From NCBI GenBank assembly GCA_019188255.1, contig JAETXT010000005.1:3410001-3474000 (forward strand): a stretch of 64,000 nucleotides of DNA. Direction: 5' to 3'. Within the stretch, counting starts at the first letter, position 1. The number at the start of each line of letters is the position of its first letter. Below the pieces are notes generated by a model, which was not told the origin of the DNA, did not search any database, and was given only the letters and a program-made list of their open reading frames with translations. The position numbers were made by a program, and so were the translations under genes. Source of the stretch: Verticillium longisporum (lineage: Eukaryota > Ascomycota > Sordariomycetes > Glomerellales > Plectosphaerellaceae). Shown piece by piece: positions 22,601 through 35,276 of the stretch.

Positions 22601-25600
22601 TCAGGAAAATTTCGACGTAAGCGAGGACGAAAAGCGACTGGAACAAGTTAAGGCGTTTCTACAAAAGAAGGAACTTGGAAAATCATCGAGCAACCTCTCT
22701 TTATCCACCATTTTCTCGCTCGGCAGAGCCAGAAGAAAAAAGGATCCCCTCGACTATGGCCCAGCTATGATGGAGATGCTGCTCAAGGACGCAGTCGTCC
22801 GAGACTTCCTTGATGATTCGGAAGAGGCATCTCAAGAAACTCAGCACAACGAGAGAGCGCATCTTGCGCCCCGTGCAACTACGTTCGCTGTCGGAGACGT
22901 GAAGCCCGGCTTTCTCTCGAAGTGGTGGGGCAAACTTATTGCGCGGATGAGTGGTAAAGATCCCAATCCGTTTTACTCAAACATACGCTTCGAGGGCACC
23001 AATGAAACACTCGATCCTCGACAGATGGCGCGTCAGGTTGTCTCTGCCACTTCGGCCAGACGCAAAGCCCAGAGAGAGTATCTCGCGCGTCATCCGAATT
23101 ATAACAATTCCCTATTCTTCTTGACCCCGCATAACCCTCTCCGTCGTGCCTGCCAAAGGTTGGTGGGACCTGGCAGAGGCAGCGAGCGGTTCGATGGCGT
23201 CGAGCCCAACAAAATCGCCTGGTACACTTTTAGCGTCTTCATTTATGCTGCTATCGTAGCGATGGTAATCATTGCTTGCGTCACGACCCCGCTGTACCAA
23301 AAGGAGTACCAAGAGCAGCATCCGGAGTTTAGTATTACCTTCTGGTATGTCTGGACAGACATGGCATTCGCGATAGTCTTTTTCGTGGAGGCCGTGATCA
23401 AGGTCATTGCGGATGGCTTCTTTTTACGCCGAACGCCTACTACCGAAGCTCCTGGGGCATCATTGATGGTATCGTACTCGCCACTCTCCTGATCAATGTC
23501 GGTACCCTCTTGGCCAAAGATGGAGAGATATCCCGAGCAATCGGTGCCTTCAAGGCTTTGCGTGCTCTACGTCTCCTCAACGTCAGCGACAGTGCCAGAG
23601 ATACTTTCCATTCCCTCATTATCGTCAGTGGCTGGAAAATTCTGAGTGTAAGTCGTCATCTTTGCCTCCGTGAGAGCTTTCCTAATCCGGACTTTCTCGG
23701 CAGGCATCTTTCGTGTCCATCTCACTGCTAATCCCTTTCGCTGTTTACGGCCTCAACCTTTTCAACGGCCTCATGATATCGTGCAACGATGACAATAATG
23801 GCGCTATTATTCGACTGGTCGATTGTTTTGGCGAATTCAACAGCACACCTTTCAATGACGAGTGGCCCATGCTCGCGCCCCGTGTCGCCTCAAACGACTA
23901 CTTCAACTTTGACAACTTTGGCAACTCCATCTTCATTCTCTTTTCGATTCTCAGCCAAGAGGGTTGGGTGGATGTTTCTTTCGCAGCACAGGCCGTAACA
24001 GGCCCCGGTCTCCAGCCCCAAAGCCTTGCATCCCAGGGCAACGCCATGTTCTTCATCGTCTACAACCTGCTTGGAACCGTCTTCGTATTGACGCTATTTA
24101 TTGCCGTCTTCATGCGGAACTACACTGAACAGACCGGAGTCGCCTTCTTGACGGCTGAACAAAGATCGTGGCTTGAGCTTCGAAAGCTGCTTCAACATAT
24201 CTCACCGTCAAAGACTTCGTATGATGCCTCAGAGCACACTTGGAAGAAGTGGTGCCACAAACGCGCAATAGAGAAAAGGGGCAAATGGTACCAAGGCATG
24301 ACTTACGTCTTGTGCTTACACTTGGTTCTCCTCATAATGGAATTCCGCGAAGAACCCGAATGGTGGTCCCGGATGAGGGATTTCCTTTTCCTGGCTTTTG
24401 TACTGGTCTACATGGCGAATGTCTCCATCCGAATCTTCGGCCTGGGCTGGGCTCGGTTCCGCAGAAGTTCCTGGGACATGTACTCGCTCCTTGCTGTGGC
24501 AGGCGCATTCGTCTCGACTACGATTCTCTTGATCCTCAGGGCTTCCAGCGGAGGGACAATCCTTGAAGGCGAGACATATGTTCAGATCCACAAATTCTTC
24601 CTGGTCGCCATCGTCCTCCTCCTCATCCCAAGAAACGACGCCCTTGACCAGCTCTTCAAGACAGCTGCTGCCAGTCTTACCACGATTGGCAATCTCTTGG
24701 CAACATGGCTGGTCTTCTTCCTTGTCTTCGCTATCGCGCTGACACAGGCATTCAGTCTCACTCGATTCGGGTCGCAAGAGAGTAGTAACATCAACTTCCG
24801 AACCGTACCACATGCGCTCATCCTACTATTTCGCATGAGCTGCGGCGAAGGGTGGAATATTGTGATGGAAGACTACGCGAATATTGAACCACCCTTCTGC
24901 GTTGATGATGAGGACTTCTTCCAAAGCGACTGTGGCAGCAAGCCCTGGGCGCGTTTCTTGTTCGTTGCCTGGAACATCCTGAGCATGTACATCTTTGTGA
25001 ACCTCTTCGTCTCGCTCATCTACGAGAGTTTCAGTTACGTCTACCAGCGATCCAGCGGTCTCGCAGCGGTTGACCGGGACGAGATCCGTCGATTCAAGGA
25101 AGCGTGGCGCAGCGTCGACCCAGCCGGGACGGGGTGGATCAGCAAAGACGTATTCCCGCGATTATTGGGGGAGCTCTCGGGAGTTTTTGAAATGCGAATC
25201 TACGACGCGGATGACTCGGTGAGTCGCATCTTGGAGGATGTACGAAACGATGCGACGGTTTCCAGACACACGTCGATAGCAACCACAAGCGCCTACAGCG
25301 GGGTAGATATCGACAGGCTTAACCGGCGTCTAGCCCAGATCGACGTGGTCAAAGTTCGAGAACGAAGACGACGTTTCAACATCTTCTTCGAAGAGGTCAT
25401 GGTCTCAGCTGACCCTGACCGAGGCATCTCTTTCACTACTGTCCTGATGATATTGGCTCATTACAACATCATCAGCGATAGCAAAAGTCTAAGGTTAGCG
25501 ACCATTGAGATGAGGTCGATTCTTGGAACGTATGCTGACCTAGGCCGATAACGCCCATCAGGCTTGAAGAGTTCCTGCGCCGCCGCGCCAGGTTGCAGCG

Positions 25601-26194
25601 AGTCGACGAAGAGGTGCGGCGAAGAATTGTCCTGGGCTTCTTCGACACTTTGTAAGTTTCCCGGCATCACCTTGAACGCGGACTTGTGGCCTTTGATGCT
25701 GACAATGCTCCAGATACTATTCCCGACAGTTCAAGAAGCACAAGGAACGCAAGCAAGCGGGACGGATGACCGCAGTCCCGCAGTTGGACATTCCGCACAT
25801 CTTCGTGGACGACGAGGACGGTAGCAAGCAGCAGACACCAACGATCCGTCAAAGCGGCCAGGGTAAGTCGACCCTGCTCAGTGCAGAAGACGCAGACCGG
25901 GCGCATCACAGGAGCTGGTCAGGATCATCCGATCTCCAGGGACCAGGCCTTGACGGCGGATACCAACATCCGCTGAGCTTCCCTCGGTCGGGCCCGTCGT
26001 CGCCAAGCCATCAATCGGCCACCTCAGCGTTTAGCTTTGAGCTACAGGAACCTGGCTTGGGATCGGGGGAGAACAGTCGACGAACGAGCGCGGTTAGTCC
26101 GGCGCAGGTCAGCAACATCCTCGACGACTCGGTTTGGGTTGAGAGCATCAGGCGGAGCGCCACAGTACGCAAGCCGGACTGGAGCAATTACTGA
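19669..26194 (+). CDS. cch1: high-affinity voltage-gated calcium channel alpha subunit Cch1
   Basis: Five exons: 19669-21222, 21276-23647, 23704-25493, 25562-25651 and 25714-26194, with introns of 53-68 bases. The product is about 2,095 residues once one frame break is allowed for, a normal Cch1 length. A disordered N-terminus of about 310 residues precedes four six-helix repeats. S4-type sensors include FRMISCLRILRLLA and FQILRIYRVVLAV. Pore-loop signatures in order are STNTFTDIMYY, SSEDWTSILYE, SQEGWVDVSF and MSCGEGWNIVMEDY, so the selectivity residues read N/E/E/E. After repeat IV comes an EF-hand-like helix region (EIRRFKEAWRSVDPAGTGW). The channel works with Mid1 in plasma-membrane calcium influx. 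The frame breaks at a five-T run at 23421-23425 in repeat III; one more T restores continuity from DGFF onward. Confidence 0.95.
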
Positions 26195-27243
26195 AGTTGG
26201 GAGAAGGATCCAGGGGTGGCATAATGAGTGTGACGGCCGAATGGGTGCGTGCGTATTGTCTTTAAGCGATGGCGTTCGGGGGATTGCGTCAACGGGCCGT
26301 AGTGGATCTTCCAGACATAGCTGCCTAGGTAGGTAGGTACCTTAGGATGGATAGACAAACAACATTTGCGCCAAGCCATCATGACCAGGCCTATTGAATT
26401 GGCTGTATTGATCGGAGAATAACGTCCAGCAGGAGGCTACCTTGTGTGAGGCGCAGGGCTTGAACAGAGCCCACTTGAACATGAGCGGGCATCACCAGAT
26501 CAGTTTGGGAGCTTCTCATCACACCAAAAGGGGGGCTGCCCGCCGCCCGGCACGATGGTTTGATGTCAAGGTTTTGCCTGCATGGCTCCGCAGGAACTCG
26601 AACTCCTGCAGTCGAGAACCCCAGCTGCATCTCAGACAAGTCGCAGGTCAGTACTTAGTCGAGCCGAATGGGGTGGCCACCTGGAGACAATCATGCTGGC
26701 TGTCAGGTTGAAACGAGCCGTGCACCGTCTCACCGGACTTATTTGGTACTTGCGGCTTGGGCCCCCCGCCTCTCAAACCCCGGTCGGCGATCATACACGT
26801 CGAACCCCTGAGAAGGGTCAATGGCCATGACAACAACCTGCTCCAAACCCCTGGAGTTCTTGTTGCGGCTTGAACGGTCGGTGATCAGAGAAGGCCCCCT
26901 TCCCGTGTCTACTGGATGTATTAAAGGGTGGCCTTGATCCCTCGACCGACAGTGGCTACGAGCTGTGATCTGCACGCCCCAAGAATCCTGCTTTGGCCAT
27001 CGTTTCGTCTGCTGTGTGGACGGTCCTATCTTTAAATCGTACATTCATCTTTTCTCGTCTCTCGTTTGACACTTGATTCCCGCGTCTCTGGAGGCGATAG
27101 GCTGTGCCTTGCATTACATTATCTACACCGACTCCCGCACAGCAACCTGCGTCGCCATCACGGTCACACACTCCGGACCACTCCCAGCAAGGAAGCCTTG
27201 ATTATCACCACCCGTGGCACGTCAACCAGAAAAGAATAGAAAA
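26195..27243. other. intergenic spacer with TAGGTA-type motif
   Basis: 1.05 kb downstream of cch1 and upstream of a small gene. It holds a TAGGTA cluster at 26323-26347. A short hairpin-like sequence at 26588-26612 resembles a tRNA T-arm, but no cloverleaf can be built around it. I see no gene. Confidence 0.55.
26323..26347. repeat. TAGGTACCT-type motif cluster
   Basis: CCTAGGTAGGTAGGTACCTT and flanking bases form a short (GGTA)n tract ending in a KpnI-type palindrome. Similar tracts recur in other intergenic regions of the window. Confidence 0.8.
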
Positions 27244-27537
27244 ATGCACGCCTCTCCGCGATTCCAAGCCATCACGGCTCGCTTCTCCTCCAGCAGTCTC
27301 CGGGCCTCTTTCCGCCGCTCGTCCTCCGCCTCGTCCCGCGCCAGCAGCGATCGGGACTCGTGCGGCGCCAGCGTCATCTCGTCGCCGGCTAGCACCATCA
27401 ACAGCATCATACACCACCAGCCGTCCATCCTGGGAATGGAAGAAGAGCGCAGAAGCTTCGGCAGCGAGCTGAGCATCCTCGAGCCTCGTCCGGTTGTCTA
27501 CTGGGGTAGCGTCGAGGAGCGCATCGCTCACTTCTGA
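27244..27537 (+). CDS. small serine/arginine-rich protein of unknown function
   Basis: Single exon of 97 residues with an AAAA-rich context before the ATG. The N-terminal 45 residues are Ser/Arg-rich (FSSSSLRASFRRSSSAS). The C-terminal half is less biased, with a serine/isoleucine stretch (SPASTINSIIHHQPSIL) and an acidic, aromatic end (VVYWGSVEERIAHF). No known domain, signal peptide or membrane segment is visible. I favour a real gene because the composition changes sensibly along the frame and the C-terminal segment looks like a conserved short motif. A chance frame cannot be excluded. Confidence 0.5.
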   Translation: MHASPRFQAITARFSSSSLRASFRRSSSASSRASSDRDSCGASVISSPASTINSIIHHQPSILGMEEERRSFGSELSILEPRPVVYWGSVEERIAHF

Positions 27538-28591
27538 GCAAACAAAAAAAAAAGAAGAAGAAGAGCGACAGATGGGGTGCCATCACACGCTGATGGCTGG
27601 GTGTTGGAATTCTACGGTGTGATGGGTTCAAGCAGCGGCAATGGTTTATTTGATGAGGCAACTGTACTGGAGGGCACTTGTCAGCAATCGTGGCATCGGC
27701 GTTTGAGGTGATACTTTTCTTGGGCAGGTTTACGAATCATGTTAGGGCAGACACGGCTATTCAGTGTGACTGGAATTATGACATTGGCCAAATCGTCTAT
27801 TTGAGCATATGGAGACACTAAATCCGTGACCATCATGGCACGCTGCCCGTAATCTGCATTGGTAAAACTGTGAAGACTACGAGCATCTGTATCCAGGTAG
27901 CGCGAGGACAGACATGGAGTTGCAAGAACGTGACCGAAGCCATATTAACTTGTAAGTTGGCTTAATTATTGTCAAACACAAGGATAATTTCTACCAAGAA
28001 AGTGCCCGCAAGCAGCAATGAGTGCCATTAGCTTGATAATGTGTACTCACAGAGGGGCAGTACTCTCTCGAATGGAGACAGCCTAGGGAAGCCGTAGTTT
28101 TGCCAGTTCAGGCGTAGGGAGGGGTTTCGGCAGTCGAAAGGTATGCCGAGGAAGCCATCAACAGGTCAAGGCGGCGTCACGAGGTGCAGAGGCGGTATGT
28201 TAGCTCCGGAGCAAGACAAGGACGCGTTTCATATTTATCGTTTAGGCATTCAGGCTACCCATGTGCAGAAGCTGCACGCTCGATCAAGGTGTGACGATGG
28301 ACAGCATCGACGAGAACACATCGAATGCAATTGAGCACACTAAAGCCGACATTGATTCCAGGGTGTCAAGCAATCCGAACAACAGATCACACAGTTATAG
28401 CCGCATCTGTGGGATTGTTTACATTTGAATAGCATCCGTGATGCGAATAGTACAGCCACCAGTCTGGCAGCGCTCTATGGTACAGAAAATGGTTGATTGG
28501 TACACATACAACAAATAGACCGCCTCCTGTCTGCCCAGGAAAGACAGTCGAACCTCTAATGAGCAGAAGCGGCTCCAAGTGAACTTTCTTC
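27538..28591. other. convergent intergenic spacer
   Basis: About 1.05 kb between the small gene and the 3' end of the mitochondrial L2 gene. It starts with an A-rich stretch (A11 at 27545-27555, then GAA repeats). Nothing else is recognised. Confidence 0.55.
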
Positions 28592-29891
28592 TTAGGCCTT
28601 TGACGCCTTTTCACGCCTCTTGCCCATGTTGCGCACACGAGGCTCGACGACCCATTTGTTGAAATTATGCTTGCGGCGCGTCTTGTAACCACCCTTGGAC
28701 TAGATCATACGATTTAGCACCGTGTCGATACGTAAATTCAAAGAGAGGAGGCTTACTGGTGTTCCCCAGGGACTTGTGGGATGGCGGTTACCCTTCGACT
28801 TGCCTCGGCCACCACCATGGGGATGGTCAACTAATGATAGTGTCAGCTTGTTGCTCGCGCAGCTTGTTGCTAGGTCGTGGAGCAATGTGCGTACCTGAGT
28901 TCATCGCAAGTCCACGGACAGTCGGGCGAATATTGAGCCAACGACTCCTACCAGCCTTGCCTAGTTGCCTGTACTGATGATGGGGGTTGCTCGCAACCCC
29001 TATCGTAGCGCAAGCATCCTTGCTTACTCGGCGGACCTCGCCACTCTGAAGTCTGACGGTGACATATTTGCCTGTCATGACCTTGGTGCCATCATCCTTG
29101 GTCTCCTCCTCCTTTGAAACCACGATGGCGTGGGTGCCAGCGCTGCGGCAAAAAACGGCCGGACCACGAGCTCTCGAGCCGACGTTGTAGACCACCGTGC
29201 CGACTGGAACCATGTGCATCGGCAAGCAGTTTCCCCTCCAAGCAGTTTTGGCGGCTAAGATACCGGGATCAACCACACCACCCATGCTGTCAAGCAGGGC
29301 CTTCGGGATGCCTGAGCGGTAGCTCTGGACGATGTCGCCAGCTCGCATGCCCTCTGCGGCAACAATGTAGCTTTTACGGCCATTGGCCTGATTGGTAATG
29401 AGGGCGATGTGGGCACTCCGACCTGGATCGTATTCGATTCGGTCGACGAGGTGAGGACCTCCTTTGTTCCGATCAAAGTCCACAGTCCGGATCCTCCTCT
29501 TCGCACCACCACCGCGGTGCCTGACAGTGACCTTGCCCGTAGAGTTACGACCACCCTTGCCGTGGCCCTTCTTCGGGAAGGTCAGGGCAAGAAACGGTCT
29601 GCCTTTCCACAAGTGGTCGTTGATGGGACGCTTGAGATGACGGACACCAGGGGTGCGAGGCTTGTACGTGCGCATGATAACCGAGTCCTTGACAACGGGG
29701 GAAGAGGTGGAATCGGGTGCCGCATATTCGCTTATGACGGTATTCGAGCTGTCGATGCTTTTGGGGTCGGATGATTTGGGCGGAGCTCGGACGGAGGCAA
29801 ACTGGCGCGCGAAGGTTGGCTGCAGCGCCATAGATCGCCGCAAAGCTGAAGCGGCCTGCGAAGCCGCAAAAAGACGCGTTTGCAGCATCAT
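28592..29891 (-). CDS. rml2: mitochondrial large ribosomal subunit protein uL2m
   Basis: Three minus-strand exons: 28895-29891, 28757-28830 and 28592-28699, with introns of 64 and 57 bases, giving 392 residues. The first 35 or so residues are rich in R, A, S and Q with no acidic residue ([19 protein letters not shown]), a typical mitochondrial presequence. The L2 fold follows: [14 protein letters not shown], a glycine- and basic-rich region ([19 protein letters not shown]), [13 protein letters not shown] and [14 protein letters not shown]. The most conserved L2 segment, [15 protein letters not shown], is encoded across the second exon, followed by SPWGTP and the C-terminal [16 protein letters not shown]2 is one of the core proteins around the peptidyl-transferase centre. 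No frame defects. Confidence 0.96.
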
Positions 29892-31622
29892 GGCGGTAGC
29901 ACAAGCTACTGGAACTGGGCCTACGGGAGCGTTGCAGGTGTCAAGAATGCGAGAGGTGAAGGTCGTTCAGGTGCACATTGCTGGTCGAAAATGGGCGACG
30001 TTTCGGGATTTTATTCTGCTTTCAAGTCCGTTTTGGCTGTAGAGAAAGCTCAATGCGGCAGATGTGTCTTTGGTCGACCTTTTTTCTTTTTCTTTTTGGC
30101 CCGAGCCAGCGGTGGAAATTGGTGAGTTGCTTGCACAACCCCGACAATAGCTATCAAGGTCGAGATGGTCTGCGTCGAATAGCGTGGATCGCGGTGCAGA
30201 TTTCGAATAGTGACCCTGAGCTGTCCATGTGGCTGGACAGGTTGGCTTGCTTCGCCCGATGATTCGCCGAGACTCTCCAGCCACAGGTGGGCGACACTGC
30301 CACACAACGCTTTGCCACATCTAGCAGGAGGACTGGCGCGACGGACTACGATCCCCAGTGTGACGGCAGGGTGGGTCGCAAGCGCGTCGAGACACCAATA
30401 GACAGGCCGTTGCTGGGTCGTTGCTGCTGTTGATGCGAATGCTGACCCCCAGATCCCCTGCAACGGCATGCCTAGCTGCAGACGAAGAGCTGCCAGCACC
30501 TGGCAGGCTCTGCTGACTGTCTAGACGGATTGCGCCTGGATGTCACAAACCGAACCGTGACTGAATCCACCGACACGACGACATGCATCGCGCGAGCCGT
30601 CGCGTCCACCCCTCCCTTTAGACTTGTGCATCGTCAACCATATTTCAGCCCAGCCTCCCTCTGACTTTCCGTCTCGTCATCCACCCTCCAGCATCTATCT
30701 GTTTCGTTCGTCCCGCCCTGCCTTCCTACCGTTCACGAGAAGACATTCCCCTGCATTCTCCCACCGCGGGCTATTCCACCTTCAGCAGATTCTCATTGCA
30801 GCCAGGCGCTTACTTAGGTGCCCTACTGCGTCACTTTCACCGAGTAAGACCGAGTACGGTGCTCAGTCTTTCCCTCGACGCGACCAACACGCTCTAGACA
30901 GTTCCCAAGCGAATTGACTAGGCACGAACGGGTCTGTGGAAAAAGGAATTTCGACGCCCCAGCATCACACAAGCACAGCGCATCTGCACCAGCAATTAGA
31001 AGCGTGGCACGCGGTATCCGTAGTGACCAGCCCCAGCTTTCAGACGCGGTCGTGGTGCACCCTCACGTTCGCGGGCCGCCGTCTGCCAGCCGCCAGAGAC
31101 GGGTACGTACCCACCACATATCCACTTCTACCCACTTCCCACCTCTCTGCACGACCTCACGTCTTGGTCTTCCCACTACCTACCCGACCCGAGCAAAACA
31201 ACATCGCTTCCTCGACTGGCCTTGCTTTACTTTGCTTTCCCTCTCCACCTCCTCTTTGAGATATACCACGATTGGCACCTCGACGTTCTGTCGTCTTTCT
31301 CTTGCGTGTTTTGCTATTGTTTTTCTTCCGCATTGTAGCTTCTCAAGACGCGAATCCCTTGAATACAATTGCTGAGACGTCAAAAGCAATCCGCTTCCTT
31401 TCCGCGTCGATTGCTCTCCCTCCACTGCACCTCGAAGCTTGAGTCGAACAAAAGGTACAACGACACTTGCTGTCGCCTTCAGCCTGAAGCTTCCTGACCT
31501 TCCCACCATCGCGCCTGTTCCGTTTTGACGCGTCGCCGCTGACCCTTGTTGTTGCTCCAGACTCTTTGCCAACCACGTCCGGCTACGTCGACCACGCGGC
31601 TTTCCTAATCACTGCAGCCAAG
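29892..31622. other. divergent promoter region of rml2 and the cyclin B gene
   Basis: 1.7 kb shared by two divergent genes. The right part, from about 30600 to 31600, is strongly pyrimidine-rich on the plus strand (many TCCC/CTTC runs), consistent with a long 5' leader for the cyclin gene. Several short upstream frames exist but none looks like a gene. Confidence 0.6.
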
Positions 31623-33303
31623 ATGCCTCCCGTACGTACCTGTCACCTGCTACTGTGCATTGTCTACAGCGAGAAGACCGATTCGCCTCCGGCTTGGTGC
31701 GTTTTACGGGTTCTGACATGGTGCTTCAATAGGCCAGATCGGTTCGCACGCAGCGACTGGTTTCGAACGAGAACGATGAGAACAGTGGCTCTACCCGCAT
31801 GACGCGCGCCAAAGCCGCCGCACAAGGCATCGACGAGCCCAAGAAGGTGCTCCAGACCAAAAAGTCCGCCCTGACTGCGAACGCCCAGGGCATCCAGAGG
31901 AAGCGCGGCGCGCTCGAGGATGTGAGCAACGTAGGAAAGATCAGCAACGTCGAAGGCAAAAAGGCAGCTAGCAAAGGCAGCCTCGTATCCAAGGTCGCCC
32001 AACCTACCGGTATCCAGAAGCAACACTCCCGCGCCACCTCGACGCGTCCCGTCCATGGCACCAAGGACTTGAAAAAGCCTGATGCGAAGCGAAGCGGCTC
32101 CGGTTCCATAGCCGCCGTCCCGAAACGCAAGGTTCCCTCGACAACTGGATCTTCCTTGAAGGAAGCCACGCCCGTCGACGATGGCGAGCCTGCCCAGAAG
32201 AAGCGCGTTCGCGCCGAGGACAAGGTTGAGCTCGTTGACGCCAGCGCGCCTACCGTCGACGTCGAGCCTGTCGCCGCCGCCGAGCCCAGCCTGCCCGCCG
32301 GAGTAAAGGACCTCGACAGTGAGGACCTTGACGACCCCCTCATGGTTGCCGAGTACGCCAATGAAATCTTCGAGTATCTGCGGGACCTCGAGTGCAAGTC
32401 TGTTCCCAACCCTAACTACATGGAGCACCAGGACGACCTCGAGTGGAAGACTCGCGGCATCCTTGTCGACTGGCTCATTGAAGTTCACACCCGCTTTACG
32501 CTGCTCCCCGAGACCCTGTTCCTGGCCATCAACATTATCGACCGTTTCCTTTCGGAAAAGGTCGTTCAGCTGGACCGCCTGCAGCTGGTCGGCGTTACAG
32601 CCATGTTTATTGCGGCCAAATATGAGGAGGTCATGTCTCCTCATGTTGGCAACTTCCGCAAGATTGCGGACGACGGTTTCACCGAGGGCGAAATTCTTAG
32701 TGCCGAACAATTCCTGCTTAGCACGCTCAACTACGACCTCAGCTACCCGAACCCCATGAACTTCCTTCGACGCATCTCCAAGGCCGATAACTACGACATT
32801 CAGTGTCGCACCATTGGCAAATATCTCACTGAGATCAGCCTTCTTGACCACCGCTTCCTGGCCTACCGCCCCAGCCACGTCGCCGCCGGTGCTATGTACT
32901 TGGCTCGTATGATCCTGGACCGTGGCGAATGGGTATGGCTCCTTTCATCCAAACTCCCATGTGTGTGCCTTATCTGACTTGGACCAACAGGACGAAACCA
33001 TTGCGTACTACGCCGGATACACCGAGGAGGAGGTCGAGCCTGTTGCTCACTTGATGGTCGATTACCTCGCACGTCCTGTCGTTCATGAAGCCTTCTTCAA
33101 GAAGTATGCTAGCAAGAAGTTCCTTAAGGGTCAGTACACCCTTCGCTTGCCCCACTGCATCGTGATGCTTACAATGAACAGCCTCGATTCTGACCCGCTC
33201 GTGGGCAAAGAGAATGGCCGCCCACTTCGGCATCACGGACACACACCTCTCTCTGGACCAGATCTCGACACGCGAAGACGACAGTCACTACGGTCAATAT
33301 TAA
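31623..33303 (+). CDS. G2/mitotic B-type cyclin
   Basis: Four exons: 31623-31631, 31733-32932, 32991-33129 and 33182-33303, giving 489 residues. The first exon holds only three codons (MPP), placed by a 101-base intron with good splice sites; this rescues an N-terminus that would otherwise lose about 25 residues. A destruction box RGALEDVSN (61-69, RxxLxxxxN) marks it for anaphase-promoting-complex turnover. The disordered N-terminus contains basic patches (KRKVPS, KKRVR). The cyclin N-box runs from about 239 (DLEWKTRGILVDWLIEVH) through FLAINIIDRFLS and AAKYEEVMSP. The C-box begins around YPNPMNFLRRIS and ends in the last exons. It should activate Cdc28/NimX kinase at G2/M, like Aspergillus NimE and yeast Clb proteins. 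Confidence 0.95.
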
Positions 33304-34151
33304 TCATGACCATGGCTATACGTCCGGCCAGGATGCGACGTGGACCATTGCGGATCACTCATGATAGGCCCGCCTCCGCTTACGGCTAATAGACGGATGA
33401 CAATGCTCTCAATTCTCTCCCTCATACACACGCGTCATTGTTGCGCGCGGACAACTTCCAGCGACGAGCATGCATCTGCTGCTCCTTTGCAGCCTCGAAG
33501 GCACAAGCAGGCCTACATTGGACACGGCTGTGTTGCGTTTCTTTTCCTCTTATTTTCTATTCATTTCTGTCTGTGTGCATCTCGTTTCGGCTTGGTCGAT
33601 TGGCACACGGGATCACTGGTATCCCTTTCCTATCACGATTGGCGCTTGGAGTCGAGGTTGTCTTTCGAAGACGGACTGGGTGGGAGTTGGGCACGACGGA
33701 CCGCCGATTGGCGGGGGTTTGGATGACGAACCGACCAGTAGCCCCCTTTTGGGCTCTCTGGCTTGCCCCTTTTCAGGCCGCGGACTTGATGAGCTGGGAG
33801 GCGCTGGTATTCGGCCGTGTCCGTCGGGAATGTCGGTCGGCGGTGGTGAAAGCTGTGTCAAAATTGTACATAGTCATGCGTCGGTTTTGCTTTGGTTCAT
33901 CAGGGAATGGGTAAATACATCTGCATTGTGGTTCATCATCGGGTGAATGCCATTCGCCATTTGGGGTCCGCTTGCACTCTCGCGATGTGACGTGGCTGCC
34001 AAGTGACGAGTTTGGGCGTGCCCTCAACGTTTCCATGTGTTTTTGCAGTGGGGGCCACAGGTGGCGGACTCTGTGGCGGGGGAGATCGAAGAGGCACGAT
34101 TGTTGTTGGGGTCGTATTCGATCATGTGCTACCATGCTCGTCTGCTGCATG

Positions 34152-34211
34152 CACCTAAGGTAAGGTAGGTAAGGTAAGGTAGCAAGGTAGGTACCTAGCT
34201 AGGCACCTACC
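34152..34211. repeat. GGTAAGGTAGGTA tract with TAGGTACCTA palindrome
   Basis: About 60 bases of imperfect GGTA and GGTAA units, including GGTAGGTACCTAGCTAGG, ending in CACCTACC. It is a direct and inverted micro-repeat in non-coding DNA. Confidence 0.85.
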
Positions 34212-34488
34212 ATGTAACTTTGAATGAAGAGGCATTGGAGTTGCTGAAATGATCCTCGCCTGATGCACTGCCACGCGACTACTTGCCCGATACGTCATGA
34301 CTCGTCATTTTTCACGGCTCAGTCTCGACCTTCATTTTTCAGGGCGTTGGGGAATGTAGGCAGGCAAACCAGGCAAGCCTTCCAATTGTCCTTTGCCCAC
34401 GATGTCCGGTGCGACCGTATTGCACTGACACGTGGATGACCAAGGCTTCGAGCAGAGCGATGGGAAAGCTTGCAGAGTCCTGCACCCA

Positions 34489-34565
34489 GGTTACCTTACC
34501 TTTGGGCGACGGCAAAGTCGGGAGGCGAGCAAGGCACGCGGGTAAGGTACCTAGGTAGGTAGGCT
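34489..34565. repeat. paired GGTTACCTTACC and GGTAAGGTACCTAGGTAGGT motifs
   Basis: A TACC-rich half at 34489-34502 and a GGTA-rich half at 34541-34563 are inverted with respect to each other about 40 bases apart. They could pair as a hairpin arm if transcribed. Confidence 0.75.
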
Positions 34566-35276
34566 GAGGGCGATGCAGGGTTACATCAAACATGGGTGGT
34601 TCCTTTCCAAACAATGCTCTAGTGTCATGATCAACGTCTGCGCCTCCCTCTGCCGCCCGGGTTGATCTAACCGCGGCGAGGCGCTTTACTTGAAAGCTGG
34701 GAGAGGCCAATCGGCCAGCACAGCTTTCATATGTTCCCTGGTCGTTTATGTTCAACATTGGCGGGCGTTTGCTGCGCCAACATTTGTCTTTCTGTCTCTC
34801 TCTCTCCCCCTTCCACCCTCCTCCCTCTTTCCCCCTTCCTCACCCACATGCTCTAAACTCATCGCATAGCTTTGACGCCATTCACTTCCACGTACCGCCA
34901 GCATCATTGCTCAATCCCTTGCTCAACTTTAGGAAAGTTGTCGTCGTGCCTGAAGTCATCCATCGCGTCGACACCCTCTGGCTTTCTCGTGCTCCCCGGG
35001 ATGTGACTCGGACCAGATTAGGTACGCGACATTCATCCCCACTTGCTGTGTGAGCGTTGTGGTAGTTCCAAGACACCACCGCCAGCCAGCCACTGGGAAC
35101 GACGCAAAGACAAGAAATCCTCCACACAAACCGCTTCCCGCCATCCCACGCAACGAGTTTGGCAAAGTACTGCGTCGATAGCGCCTCCCGAACATTACCA
35201 CCCCTTCTTGACAAGTAGCGCAAGCGCTAGCAGGCCAGTCGCAACCAAGGAAAGACCCGCGACTTGCCTCGATCGC

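Noticed and set aside
26585..26625. tRNA T-arm-like hairpin around GCAGGAACTCGAACTCCTGC
   Set aside because: No matching acceptor stem, D-arm or anticodon arm could be built on either strand, and the stem/loop lengths are wrong for a T-arm.
31664..32878. 404-codon minus-strand frame opposite cyclin B
   Set aside because: Antisense shadow; no start context and no recognisable domain, while the plus strand is clearly cyclin B.
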